Source of the DNA: Microcystis wesenbergii NRERC-220
GTDB lineage: Bacteria; Cyanobacteriota; Cyanobacteriia; Cyanobacteriales; Microcystaceae
DNA length: 64,000 nt
Assembly (NCBI RefSeq): GCF_032027425.1
Contig: NZ_JAVSJA010000001.1
Location: 1,612,001 to 1,676,000, forward strand
Reading direction: 5' to 3'
A model generated the notes under the pieces. That model saw nothing but the letters and a program-made list of their open reading frames with translations, ran no database searches and was not told the DNA's origin. Both the position numbers and the translations under genes were made by a program. Of the stretch, positions 1 through 8,441 are shown one piece after another. The stretch's first letter is position 1. Each line of letters begins with the position of its first letter.

Positions 1-568
1 CTAATTCCCCAATTGAGGTATAAATACTCTTGACTTTTCCCTGCTTTTGTTGTATGGCGTGGACTTCTACCCCCTGGCGAATTTCTACCCCTAAATTTTC
101 GGCTGCTTGTTGCAGCGCGGTCACTAGCTGCCGATTGTCCACTTGTCCATCGTCGGGATACCACCAACCACCGACCACATCTTTCCCTAGTCCGGGTTGG
201 TAGAGGTGAACTGCATTGCTGTCTAACCAAATTTTATTAACTTCCTTGGTAGTAACGGGCTGATCTAGCTCGTAAACGGGAGCAAGAATACCACAGGGAT
301 AGTAACCGCTGTTTATCCCCGTTAAATCCTCGATTTTGCGGCTCCATTCTGGATATAACCATCGTGATCGCAGACAAAGATCGAGAAAGGGACCCGGGGG
401 AATCCCTTCTGCGTGGGGGGCTAACATTCCCGCGGCCGCACGACTAGCGGCCTGAGCTATATCTCGAACTAGGAGGGTAACTTTTGCCCCGCGCAATTGC
501 AAATCGACGGCGATCGCTAATCCGATGATACCACCGCCCACGATCAAAATTTCGCTAGTTGAGTTCAT
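1..568 (-). CDS. thiO: ThiO-type glycine oxidase / FAD-dependent amino-acid oxidase (3' part outside window)
   Basis: The reading frame starts at an ATG at 566-568 and stays open to the window edge, giving 189 codons. Residues 7-20 form a Rossmann dinucleotide-binding motif (VGGGIIGLAIA), followed by an R-A-A-A-G-M-L-A-P stretch typical of the DAO/ThiO family, where the enzyme binds FAD and oxidises glycine to the iminoacetate used in thiazole (thiamine) synthesis. In cyanobacteria ThiO is often fused to ThiG; the C-terminal part is not visible, so the fusion cannot be tested here. It is transcribed away from the DUF2301 gene at 813. The family call is firm; the exact substrate is inferred from the cyanobacterial context. 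Confidence 0.75.
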   Translation of the reverse strand, partial: MNSTSEILIVGGGIIGLAIAVDLQLRGAKVTLLVRDIAQAASRAAAGMLAPHAEGIPPGPFLDLCLRSRWLYPEWSRKIEDLTGINSGYYPCGILAPVYELDQPVTTKEVNKIWLDSNAVHLYQPGLGKDVVGGWWYPDDGQVDNRQLVTALQQAAENLGVEIRQGVEVHAIQQKQGKVKSIYTSIGEL

Positions 569-812
569 AAAGTCTCTGGCACCAAAGAGAATTACTGAAA
601 TGACAAGGAATCAGAAGTTAAAACAAGAAAGACGTAGTAAAATAACATATATATTTTTTTTATCCCAATTAATCATAATTTTTAGCTTGATTGACTACTA
701 AACTCGCAATTAGTCAGCCGAGAGAGGGGAGAAGTGAGGATACTGGCATAATTTAAGCTTAAGATGATTTGTAGTCAATCTTTTCTAAGCTTCCCTTTTT
801 CTTTAGAGCATA

Positions 813-1439
813 ATGACTTCCCCTGCTGTCGATCGAGTTTATCAAGGTCAATTCGGAGAGTTTACGATTACGGATAGCGATCGCCTAGGCGTGCGTCTCT
901 ACCGTCTGGGGTTAAATTTAGCGGCTTTTAGTTTCGCTGTCGCTACAATTATAGTTCTCAGCCGACCGCAATTATTGCCCCTGACCAACCTTTTATACAT
1001 TGGTTTTTGTCTGGGGTTAGGCATCAGTTTATTGACTATCCATATTTATTTAATTCCCCTTCATCGTCTCCTGCAAGTTTTTTGGCTAATCGGGGCGATT
1101 ACTTCCCTAATTTTAAGCTTTTATTATCAGCTTTCTCCCCTAGAATTTGTCTATAACCATCCGGTGAGTTTATTGGGTGTGGGCTTTATTTTTGCTAGTC
1201 TCACGGGGATTTATTTCAAAGAAGCCTTTTGTTTTAATCGTCTAGAAACCAAGTTTTTAACCCCTCTAGTTCCCGCCCTTTTACTCGGTCATCTTTTGGG
1301 GATATTGCCCTTAAATTGGGAAAAGGGGCTATTAATTCTCTGGGCGACTTTATTCGTTATCTTTGCCCTGGGAAAGTTAAGCCAACCTCTCCCCAACGAT
1401 ATCGGTGATAAATCCGTCTTTGAACATCTTAATCATTGA
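813..1439 (+). CDS. DUF2301 integral membrane protein
   Basis: This 208-residue protein begins with a short soluble N-terminus (about 35 residues, including a TITDSDRLGVRLYRLG segment). It then has a run of hydrophobic helices at roughly 33-52, 58-78, 85-105, 117-133, 147-163 and 168-186. The pattern, length and the motif near FKEAFCFNRLE match the DUF2301 family of cyanobacterial and plastid-lineage inner-membrane proteins as I recall it. No biochemical role is known to me. It starts with ATG and is not closely linked to an operon partner: thiO diverges upstream and the convergent nrt operon lies downstream across a repeat-filled gap. Confidence 0.7.
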   Translation: MTSPAVDRVYQGQFGEFTITDSDRLGVRLYRLGLNLAAFSFAVATIIVLSRPQLLPLTNLLYIGFCLGLGISLLTIHIYLIPLHRLLQVFWLIGAITSLILSFYYQLSPLEFVYNHPVSLLGVGFIFASLTGIYFKEAFCFNRLETKFLTPLVPALLLGHLLGILPLNWEKGLLILWATLFVIFALGKLSQPLPNDIGDKSVFEHLNH

Positions 1440-1785
1440 CGAACTCTCCAGAGATTAATCGGAAAATATTCGGAAAATTAAGTCGGCTGCCCGCTTATCT
1501 AAATGCCTCTCTTGTCTTTTGTGGGATCAGTTTTCACCTTTTTGTTTTTTGTCTCTTTCTGGTTTATCCTTGGTCAGTAATCAATAAGCAGTAATCAGTG
1601 AAAAGACAGTAGGAAACTTCTATTTAAGACTGTCATACTAAATCCGGTTATTAAAGACTGATTATTCATTCTCCCTTTTGCCTATTGCCTTCTGCCTATT
1701 GCCTGTCCTGATATGTAGCCTATACTCAGCGGATTTAGTATCACTTAAAACTCAAATCTGATAACTGATAACTGATAACTGTTAC
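1440..1785. other. Repeat-filled intergenic region between DUF2301 gene and nrtD
   Basis: This 346-base stretch has no coding potential that I can support. It separates two convergent genes. It holds a small inverted-repeat element (1635-1741, listed separately), degenerate copies of the ATCAGTT/AGTAATC heptamer around 1576-1600, and a short run of CTGATAA heptamers at 1757-1783 just before the nrtD stop codon. No convincing hairpin with a T-run was found for either gene. Confidence 0.6.
1635..1741. repeat. Small inverted-repeat element (MITE-like), 107 bp
   Basis: The element begins ATACTAAATCCG (1635-1646) and ends CGGATTTAGTAT (1730-1741), a perfect 12-bp terminal inverted repeat. The interior contains degenerate CCTATTGCC heptamers and no open frame. 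Perfect terminal repeats around about 100 bp of non-coding DNA fit a MITE. I could not identify a clear target-site duplication. Confidence 0.7.
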
Positions 1786-2784
1786 TTATCTGGAGTCCTC
1801 GATGGTAGCCGGATTAGCAGTATTGGGAGTCTTGCTGGTGAACATTTGTATTAGACTAAAACCGACAAAAGCGAGTAAGGCTATCCCACCGATAGCAGTA
1901 ACAATTTTACCCACGAGATTTTCTGTGGGGGGTTGTTCGGGGGCATCCTCGTTGGGATCCTCCGAATGGGCAAAACGATTGTAGAGGAAATCGAGGGCTT
2001 CATTGCGAAGTTCGTAGTAACGGGGATCCTCGGTAATTTGGGAACGAACCCGGGGACGGGCAAAAGGCATCTTTAACACCTCACCGATTTTGGCGCTTGG
2101 GCCGTTGGTCATCATCACCAAGCGATCGCACAAGAACAAAGCCTCATCGATATCGTGGGTAATCATCAACACGGTTAACTGGTGTTCTTGCCAGATTTTC
2201 AGCAATTCTTCCTGTAATTCCTCTTTAGTGATCGCATCTAGGGCCCCAAAGGGTTCATCGAGGATGAGGACTTGGGGACGAATGGCCAGGGCGCGGGCGA
2301 TCGCTACCCGTTGTTTCATACCTCCCGATAATTGAGGGGGTTTTTTCTGGGCTGCTTCTGTCAATCCCACTAAGGATAGATTTTCTTCCACGATCTTCAC
2401 CTTCTCAGCCTGAGATTTTTCGGGATAAACCGAATTAACCCCGATATAAACGTTCTCAAAGGCAGTTTTCCAGGGCAAAAGCGAATAATTTTGGAATACC
2501 ATCATCCGGTCTGGCCCTGGTTCCTTAACCTCTTTATCCTGTAGCAGCACTTGCCCACGACTAGGAGAAGAAAACCCCGCTACCATATTTAAAAGGGTCG
2601 ATTTACCGCAGCCGGAGTGACCGATAATGCAGACAAATTCCCCCTCATTAACTTGCAGCTCCACACCGTCTAAAACGGTGTAAACCCCTTCGGGAGAGGG
2701 GTATTCTTTGGCAACATTACTAACTAATAAAAAAGGCTGGGTGGTGGTGCTGGAATTCACGGTCTTATCGGTAAAAGTTTGCAT
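1786..2784 (-). CDS. nrtD: Nitrate/nitrite ABC transporter ATP-binding subunit NrtD
   Basis: This ATPase subunit powers high-affinity nitrate/nitrite import across the cytoplasmic membrane. The 332 residues contain Walker A (GHSGCGKST, 55-63), signature LSGGMKQR (152-159), Walker B ILDEP (about 174-178) and the switch histidine H210. It closely resembles the first half of NrtC, its dimer partner. Residues about 270-332 are an extension beyond the usual ABC domain: an acidic, proline-rich linker and then a hydrophobic stretch at about 296-315 that looks like a membrane anchor. It is the last gene of nrtABCD. A repeat element (2838-3036) separates it from nrtC, so its translation signals lie in the 50 bases just upstream. 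Confidence 0.95.
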   Translation of the reverse strand: MQTFTDKTVNSSTTTQPFLLVSNVAKEYPSPEGVYTVLDGVELQVNEGEFVCIIGHSGCGKSTLLNMVAGFSSPSRGQVLLQDKEVKEPGPDRMMVFQNYSLLPWKTAFENVYIGVNSVYPEKSQAEKVKIVEENLSLVGLTEAAQKKPPQLSGGMKQRVAIARALAIRPQVLILDEPFGALDAITKEELQEELLKIWQEHQLTVLMITHDIDEALFLCDRLVMMTNGPSAKIGEVLKMPFARPRVRSQITEDPRYYELRNEALDFLYNRFAHSEDPNEDAPEQPPTENLVGKIVTAIGGIALLAFVGFSLIQMFTSKTPNTANPATIEDSR

Positions 2785-2837
2785 ATTCGTCCTAGATTTA
2801 TTTTAAGGTGGGCTTTGCCCACCACAACCATTAATTC

Positions 2838-3036
2838 GGGTCTGCTGAAAAAGTTTTTCGTGGGGACAGGGTGTGGGGTTTAGGGTTTTAGCGATTTTCA
2901 TCTGGTCAATTACCTAATTTTCAGGGAAAAAGTCCCTGAATTTTCCCCCCGATCACTCCCATATCTGGTACTTTTTGATTGCCAAAAAGTCTAAAAGTTT
3001 TACCCAACAAGGTTTTTAGATTTATTCAGCCAACCT
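2838..3036. repeat. Interspersed repeat B, full copy (about 199 bp), in the nrtC-nrtD gap
   Basis: This segment matches, in inverted orientation, the segment at 59300-59508 along its whole length. Shared blocks include AAAGTTTTTCGTGGGG, TCAGGGAAAAAGTCCCT and GTCTAAAAGTTTTACCCAAC. The ends are imperfect inverted repeats (AGGGTTTGC-G type and AGGGTTGGC-G type). There is no open frame, so it is MITE-like. The right end touches the nrtC stop codon, so the element inserted within a transcribed operon immediately after nrtC. A truncated third copy lies at 40789-40832. Confidence 0.75.
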
Positions 3037-5042
3037 TAATTAGCGACGGGATCATCGAGGAGAACTTCTGAGACGCGATAATCGCGACGGATCGAGAAAC
3101 GTTCCAGATAGCCGATCGGATCGTCGGGACTGAAAATAAGATGATCAAAGAGGGCAAAACTGTGGCGATCGGGTTCCAAATCGGGAAGGCCCAGGGACCG
3201 GCAAGCTTCACCAAACAGATCGGGACGACGGACGCGTTCAATCACTTCCACCCAGTTGCGGGGGAAAGGTGCGTAACCCCAACGGGCAAGCTGAGTTAGG
3301 GTCCATAGGGCCTCACTCCGGCCCGGACAGTTAGCTTGATCGACGTAAAACTGATTAAATCGGAATAGGGGTTCGGGGGCAGTTCCTAAACCGCGATCGT
3401 AACCATCGAGGAAACCGGGGCGAATAATTGCGCTATCCACGCCCACATACTGGGGCTGACTGAGAATATTGACGATTTCTTCTCGATTACGCCGATCATC
3501 GCAGTATTCACAGGCTTTAATTAAAGCTTTCACCATGGCGATATGGGTTTCGGGATGTTTCGCCGCCCAAGTTTCCTTGACTCCGAGGACTTTTTCCTGG
3601 TGTCCGGGCCAAATATCAAGATCGGTGGCGATAACGTAGCCTAATTTTTCCTGAACGGCGTAGGAGTTCCAGGGTTCCCCCACACAATAACCGTCGATAT
3701 TACCCGCTTTTAGTAGGGAAACCATCTGAGGCGGCGGAATTACGGCTAAATTGACATCACTATCGGGATCGATGCCGCCACTAGCTAACCAGTAGCGTAA
3801 CAGTAGATTGTGCATGGAGGCGGGGTGAACCATGCCGAAAGTGGCGATTTTATCGGGACTTTGCAGGAGGGCATCCTTCAAGTCCTCCAGTTTTTCTACC
3901 CCCAATTCCCTGTATTTATTGCTGAGGGTGATGGCGTTACCGTTGCGACTGAGTACCAAAGCGCTAATCACGGGGACAGAGGGCTTATTGCCGGCCCCAA
4001 TGGTCATGCTCAGGGGCATTCCCGCCACCATCTGGGCTGCATCGAGACGACCGGTAGCCACTCCTTGGGCGAGCGCTTTCCAGTTGGGTTCCCGTTGCAG
4101 GATAACATCCTCTAATCCTTCCTCGGCGAAGAAGCCTTTCTCTTTGGCAATAATAATCGGGGCGCAATCGGTGAGGGGGATAAAACCGATGGTGGGATTG
4201 GTTTTCAGTCGGGTAGCTTGGCCGATCACCGTCACCGGTCCGGTGGGTTGACCGACTTTCTTCGATCGCTTCTGTTGGTTGAGGAAATAAACGATCTCGT
4301 TACGGAGGGCGTAGTAACTAGGGTGATTAACTACTTCTAAACGATGCCGGGGCCGGGGAATGGGAACATCGAGAATCTGACCGATATGGGCCTCTGGACC
4401 AGTGGTTAACATCACCACTCGATCGGATAGTAATAGGGCCTCATCCACATCATGCGTGACCATGATACAGGTAACGTGGCTTTCTTCGACGATTTCCATC
4501 AAACGTTCCTGTAAATTGCCTCTGGTTAACGCATCCAGCGCCCCAAAGGGTTCATCGAGTAGCAGGACTTTTGGCCGTAGGGCTAGGGCGCGGGCGATCG
4601 CTACCCGTTGTTTCATGCCTCCCGATAATTCTCCCGGTCGTTTGTTGGCGGCATGGCGCAGGTGTACCATATCGATACTATGTTCGATGACACTTTTGCG
4701 TTCAGCAGCCGGCAGATGACGCAGGACACGGTTAACTCCTAGGGCGATATTTTCCCGGACGGTTAACCAAGGCAGCAGAGAATAATTCTGGAAGACCACC
4801 ATGCGATCGGGGCCGGGGCCTTTAATTTCTCTTCCCTCTAAAATCACCCCTCCCACCGTGGGGCGATCGAGTCCGGCGACCATATTTAAGAGGGTAGATT
4901 TCCCGCAACCGGAGTGACCGATTAAAGAGATAAATTCCCCTTGAGTAACGCTGAGATCGATATTTTTTAGGGCAATATATTGACGGCCATCGGGGAGAGG
5001 GAAAACCTTATCAATGTGATCGACTTCAATAAATGCAGACAT
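3036..5042 (-). CDS. nrtC: Nitrate ABC transporter subunit NrtC: ATPase fused to NrtA-like regulatory domain
   Basis: This 668-residue protein has two parts. Residues 1 to about 260 are an ABC ATPase with Walker A GHSGCGKST (42-50), signature LSGGMKQR and Walker B LLLDEP. Residues about 278-668 resemble the NrtA nitrate-binding protein (IGFIPLTDCAPIIIAKEKGFF and later CVGEPWN motifs). In Synechococcus the C-terminal domain is known to regulate transport in response to ammonium and the N-terminal domain drives transport; the same is inferred here. It pairs with NrtD as the ATPase heterodimer. The length is that expected for cyanobacterial NrtC. It is third in the operon, 255 bases after nrtB. 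Confidence 0.96.
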   Translation of the reverse strand: MSAFIEVDHIDKVFPLPDGRQYIALKNIDLSVTQGEFISLIGHSGCGKSTLLNMVAGLDRPTVGGVILEGREIKGPGPDRMVVFQNYSLLPWLTVRENIALGVNRVLRHLPAAERKSVIEHSIDMVHLRHAANKRPGELSGGMKQRVAIARALALRPKVLLLDEPFGALDALTRGNLQERLMEIVEESHVTCIMVTHDVDEALLLSDRVVMLTTGPEAHIGQILDVPIPRPRHRLEVVNHPSYYALRNEIVYFLNQQKRSKKVGQPTGPVTVIGQATRLKTNPTIGFIPLTDCAPIIIAKEKGFFAEEGLEDVILQREPNWKALAQGVATGRLDAAQMVAGMPLSMTIGAGNKPSVPVISALVLSRNGNAITLSNKYRELGVEKLEDLKDALLQSPDKIATFGMVHPASMHNLLLRYWLASGGIDPDSDVNLAVIPPPQMVSLLKAGNIDGYCVGEPWNSYAVQEKLGYVIATDLDIWPGHQEKVLGVKETWAAKHPETHIAMVKALIKACEYCDDRRNREEIVNILSQPQYVGVDSAIIRPGFLDGYDRGLGTAPEPLFRFNQFYVDQANCPGRSEALWTLTQLARWGYAPFPRNWVEVIERVRRPDLFGEACRSLGLPDLEPDRHSFALFDHLIFSPDDPIGYLERFSIRRDYRVSEVLLDDPVAN

Positions 5043-5297
5043 TTTCAGTTATCAGTTATTAGTTATTAGTTATCAGTTATCAGCTTCTGAAGGCAAGAGG
5101 CAACAGGCAAGAGGCAAAAGAAAGAATCTGGCAATTCTCCTATCTAACAAGAAGGTTAGAAACTAGGTAGATCAAAGCTTTTAGCTTAACAAATTAGGTT
5201 TTAGATTCGGCCCTTGTTATCGGGGGTGAGGTGGGTTGGGTGGCTAATAATTTAGTTTTGAACCTCACCCACTTTTATTTACTTGTAACAATTAAAC
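5043..5297. other. nrtB-nrtC intercistronic region with heptamer repeats and an inverted repeat
   Basis: The gap contains TTATCAG/TTATTAG heptamers (5046-5081), a run of GGCAAGA-type heptamers (5091-5120), and a long-loop inverted repeat GGTGAGGT...ACCTCACC between about 5226 and 5270. The inverted repeat could act as a transcription attenuator or RNA-stability element between nrtB and nrtC. It lacks a clear T-run on the minus strand, so I do not call it a terminator. Confidence 0.5.
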
Positions 5298-6125
5298 TTA
5301 TTTATTTTCTTCGGGTACAACTAATTTAGCGATGTAGGCCATGAGGCGATCGAGTAAGAAACCAACAATACCCACATAAATCAGGGCGAGGATAATTTCA
5401 CTGATCATGGAACTATTCCAAGCATCCCAGATAAAGAAGCCAATTCCCACGCCACCGATCAGCATTTCCGCCGCTACAATCGCCAACCAAGATAAACCGA
5501 TACCGATTCTTAATCCCGTGAAAACGTAGGGAACAGTGGCGGGAAAAAGAATATTAAAAAAGTATTCAATTTTTGATAATTTTAGCACTCTAGAGACGTT
5601 TTTATAGTCTTGGGGAACCTGCTGTACTCCCACGGCTGTGTTAATAATAATTGGCCAAATTGCTGTAATAAAAATTACAAATATGGCACTAGGTTCGTTA
5701 TTACGAAAAGCGGCGAGGGAGATGGGTAGCCAAGCTAGGGGGGGAACGGTACGCAGGATTTGGAAAATCGGATCGATCGCATCATAAATTAGAGCGTTGC
5801 TACCGATTAAAATACCCGCAGCGATACCGACAATAGCGGCAAGGGTAAAACCGACGGCCACCCGTTGTAAACTGGCGAAAATTTGCCAGAATAACCCCAC
5901 ATCCGTGCCACCATTATTGAAGAAGGGATTAATAATTAATTCCCAGGTATCGCTAACCACTTTGGTGGGACTAGGAAGGGGAGCATCGGGGCTAAAACAG
6001 AGAATTTGCCAGATGGCAAGGAAAATTAATAAAGCAATCGCCGAAGTTGCTAGTTTGGGTAATTTTTTTTGCAGGTCTTTTACCCATTTTGGACTTTGAG
6101 AACGACGAGAAATAGAAACAGCCAT
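5298..6125 (-). CDS. nrtB: Nitrate/nitrite ABC transporter permease NrtB
   Basis: This 275-residue inner-membrane subunit forms the nitrate channel. It has about six hydrophobic segments and the binding-protein-dependent permease loop around residues 165-205, which contacts the ATPases. The first segment is at about 28-45. The start at 6125 gives the usual basic N-terminus (MAVSISRRSQ). A TAACTGA heptamer array begins one base upstream of this ATG, so no Shine-Dalgarno sequence is visible. Initiation must therefore rely on coupling, a leaderless-like mode or weak unstructured recognition. It is second in nrtABCD. Confidence 0.95.
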   Translation of the reverse strand: MAVSISRRSQSPKWVKDLQKKLPKLATSAIALLIFLAIWQILCFSPDAPLPSPTKVVSDTWELIINPFFNNGGTDVGLFWQIFASLQRVAVGFTLAAIVGIAAGILIGSNALIYDAIDPIFQILRTVPPLAWLPISLAAFRNNEPSAIFVIFITAIWPIIINTAVGVQQVPQDYKNVSRVLKLSKIEYFFNILFPATVPYVFTGLRIGIGLSWLAIVAAEMLIGGVGIGFFIWDAWNSSMISEIILALIYVGIVGFLLDRLMAYIAKLVVPEENK

Positions 6126-6126
6126 A

Positions 6127-6197
6127 ATCAGTTATCAGTTATCAGTTATCAGTTATCAGTTATCAGTTATCAGTTATCAGTTATCAGTTATCAGTTA
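6127..6197. repeat. ATCAGTT heptamer tandem array, about ten units
   Basis: About ten consecutive copies of a 7-base unit (ATCAGTT on the plus strand) fill the nrtA-nrtB gap, almost perfect from 6127 and decaying after 6197. This is the short tandemly repeated repetitive (STRR) type known from cyanobacteria. The array ends one base from the nrtB ATG. The same unit recurs at 5046-5081, 16345-16409 and, degenerate, at 1757-1783, 34320-34362 and 62333-62422. Confidence 0.95.
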
Positions 6198-6262
6198 TTA
6201 ATTAACAGTTATCAGAAAATCATCTTTAACTGTTGACTGGTTACTGATTACTGCTCACTGAT

Positions 6263-7585
6263 TTAAACCTTTTTAATCTTGAGAGATTTCAGGTAAGCGG
6301 TGGGATTTTCGGGGTCAAATTTCACGCCATCAAAGAAAGTTTCCACGCCGCGGGAAGGGGTAGCGGGAATTTGATCAGCCGGAACATTGAGGGCTGTGGC
6401 GGCTTCTCTCCAGATATCTTCCCGGTTAACCTTATCAACTAAAGCTTTGATGTCCGTATCGGCGGGAATATAGCCCCAACGGATGTCTTCAGTCACAAAC
6501 CAAGTATCATGACTCTTGTAGGGATAGGAAGCGTTATCAGCCCAGAATTTCATGGCTACGGGGCTATTTTCGATTTTGCGACCATCACCGAAATCGATAT
6601 TACCCTGCATTCTGCCCAAGATATCGGCGGGGTCAATTTTCAGCCATTCCCGTCCTGAAATAATCTCGCACATTTCCTTAACATTAGCGGGATCATTGCA
6701 CCATTGCTGCGCTTCTAGAACAGCCATAGTTAAAGCTTTTGCCGCTTTGGGATTTTTATCCACCCAATCGGCGCGTAAAGCGAAGGCTTTTTCGGGGTGA
6801 TCCTTCCACAATTCCCCAGTAATCAGGGCTGAATAACCGAGTTTTTTGTTAACTAATTGGGCGTTCCAAGGTTCCCCCACACAGAAAGCTTGCATCGTGC
6901 CGACTTTCATGTTAGCCACCATTTGTGGTGGAGGAACAACAATTAGGGATAGATCTTTATTCGGATCGATACCACTGGCGGCTAACCAGTAACGCATCCA
7001 GAGATCGTGATTACCACCGGGGAAAGTGACGGCGGCTTTAACTTCTTTGCCCGCAGATTTAGCTTTAGCGAAGGATTCTTTCAGTACACCGCTATCGAGG
7101 GCAACTTTTAGATCCATGTATTCATTAGAAATGGAAATCGCTTGACCGTTGGTATTCAAACGCGCCAGAATATACATTGGTACGGGCTGTTTGGTGATTT
7201 TGCCCAAGGTCATTAGGTAGGGTATGGGGGATAAAATATGCGCCCCATCGATACCGTTGCCCGCCGAACCTAATTCGAGGTTATCCCGGGTTGCCGCCCA
7301 GGAGGCTTGTTTCATCACTTGCACATCGGGCATCCCGTGTTTAGCGAATAAACCTTTTTCTTTGGCGATAATTAAGGGGGCAGCGTCGGTGAGGGCAATA
7401 AAACCTAGTTTAGCGGTGGTGACTTCGGGAGTTTCTCCACTGGCAACGGGGGAAGCTGCAGGACTGCCGGCCGGGGAGGGACTGGTCGCGGTATTATTGG
7501 GAGTGGCGCAACCGTGGAGAATTGCTGTTCCTACGGCAGTTGCCCCGGCAGTGAAGATAAATCTACGTCTGGAAAGTTTACTCAT
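6263..7585 (-). CDS. nrtA: Nitrate/nitrite-binding lipoprotein NrtA
   Basis: This 440-residue substrate-binding protein captures nitrate or nitrite in the periplasm for NrtBCD. The N-terminus has a twin-arginine-like SRRRF followed by a hydrophobic stretch and a lipobox ending in C26 (ILHGC), then a Ser/Pro/Ala linker to about residue 60. This fits a Tat-exported, lipid-anchored protein. The mature domain has the family motifs LGFIALTDAAPLIIAKEKG, GGNHDLWMRYWLAASGIDP and AFCVGEPWN. The length is typical. It is the first gene of the operon, about 310 bases downstream of the inferred transcription start at the NtcA-type promoter. Confidence 0.96.
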   Translation of the reverse strand: MSKLSRRRFIFTAGATAVGTAILHGCATPNNTATSPSPAGSPAASPVASGETPEVTTAKLGFIALTDAAPLIIAKEKGLFAKHGMPDVQVMKQASWAATRDNLELGSAGNGIDGAHILSPIPYLMTLGKITKQPVPMYILARLNTNGQAISISNEYMDLKVALDSGVLKESFAKAKSAGKEVKAAVTFPGGNHDLWMRYWLAASGIDPNKDLSLIVVPPPQMVANMKVGTMQAFCVGEPWNAQLVNKKLGYSALITGELWKDHPEKAFALRADWVDKNPKAAKALTMAVLEAQQWCNDPANVKEMCEIISGREWLKIDPADILGRMQGNIDFGDGRKIENSPVAMKFWADNASYPYKSHDTWFVTEDIRWGYIPADTDIKALVDKVNREDIWREAATALNVPADQIPATPSRGVETFFDGVKFDPENPTAYLKSLKIKKV

Positions 7586-7904
7586 GGACTAAAAAATCGT
7601 GATTAGAAACTAAACAAAGGTGATGAAACGGTGAAAAATTCTCATTATTTACCCTAACTGACTGCGGTGATAACCGAGAAAATTTCTTGCAAGTAACTGT
7701 TGATTCAGTAAGGGTGCTTTAATTATTTGTATCTCTCGATCGCTTTTGCTTCTCCATCTAGGGAGATTTAGCAATAGTTTTTGTCTAAGAGATTTTTTCC
7801 GGAAGCATAACAGTTTTGAGGATTCGATGTATAGAGTCGGTTTTTAGTCATCTGGGCTAGAAAGATCAGTTTATTTCAGGGTTATCACCGAAGCAATTAA
7901 CTTA

Positions 7905-7945
7905 AATTTACAGTCTTCAACGGGAAAATTCGTATAGATTGTTAC
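7905..7945 (-). promoter_or_regulatory. NtcA-activated promoter of nrtABCD
   Basis: On the minus strand there is a perfect NtcA box, GTA-N8-TAC (7932-7945). It is followed after 21 bases by a -10 element TAAATT (7905-7910) matching TAN3T. NtcA-activated cyanobacterial promoters have this architecture, with 20-24 bases between box and -10. The predicted start is near 7898, leaving a leader of about 310 bases before nrtA. NtcA would switch the operon on when ammonium is scarce. The motif and spacing are seen; the activity is inferred. Confidence 0.75.
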
Positions 7946-8154
7946 AAAATATTGCCAGCCATGTAATAAAAGCATAAAAATTTGTCTGAAACGCATGGTA
8001 GGGCGATGGGGATTTTTAGCTATCTTGACTCAGTTATCGGATTTGAGTTTGCAGTTCAATGATTACTGGTTACTATTTACCGATTACTGAAAAATCCCCG
8101 CAAGTATTAGCGATGCTACCAGCTTGAGACAATCTCTGTTATGCTTTGGAACTT

Positions 8155-8270
8155 GCCAAGGACAAAAGAATATTATTATCGATCGATGCTTCCCTTTTAT
8201 TAGATGAAGTCGCCGAATTAGAAGGGGTAGTTTTAACTATTGAAGATAAGCTAAGACGAATTTAAACTGG
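8155..8270 (+). pseudogene. Possible gene relic of unknown family
   Basis: A frame reading KDKRILLSIDASLLLDEV then AELEGVVLTIEDK is open here without a plausible start codon or upstream continuation. It ends at a stop inside the left terminal repeat of a MITE-like element (8247-8376). The amino-acid composition looks protein-like, so it may be the remains of a gene cut by that element. I do not recognise the family. Confidence 0.3.
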
Positions 8271-8376
8271 GCATTATTAAGTTAGCTAAAAAGCAGATAA
8301 CCCTTACTGTTCCAGTGTTCCGGTGTTCTGGTGTTCCCTTATCGACCTAGACTAATTTAGATGCGCGGGCAGCTTA
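8247..8376. repeat. MITE-like element C, copy 1 (130 bp)
   Basis: The ends are TAAGCTAAGACGAATTTAAA (8247-8266) and, reversed, TAAGCTGCCCGCGCATCTAA (8357-8376). The same two ends bracket 58057-58210 in this window. The interior has CCAGTGTTCCGGTGTTC direct repeats and no open frame. Matching terminal repeats at two sites with unrelated interiors support a mobile non-autonomous element. Confidence 0.65.
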
Positions 8377-8441
8377 TTTTGATTAATGCAGAGGAAATTC
8401 GCTATATTGAATTTTAGCAGGATCAAACAGAGATAACTTAA

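Noticed and set aside
5226-5270. Terminator between nrtB and nrtC
   Set aside because: The inverted repeat has a loop of about 29 bases and no T-run in the direction of transcription; an attenuator is possible but not shown.
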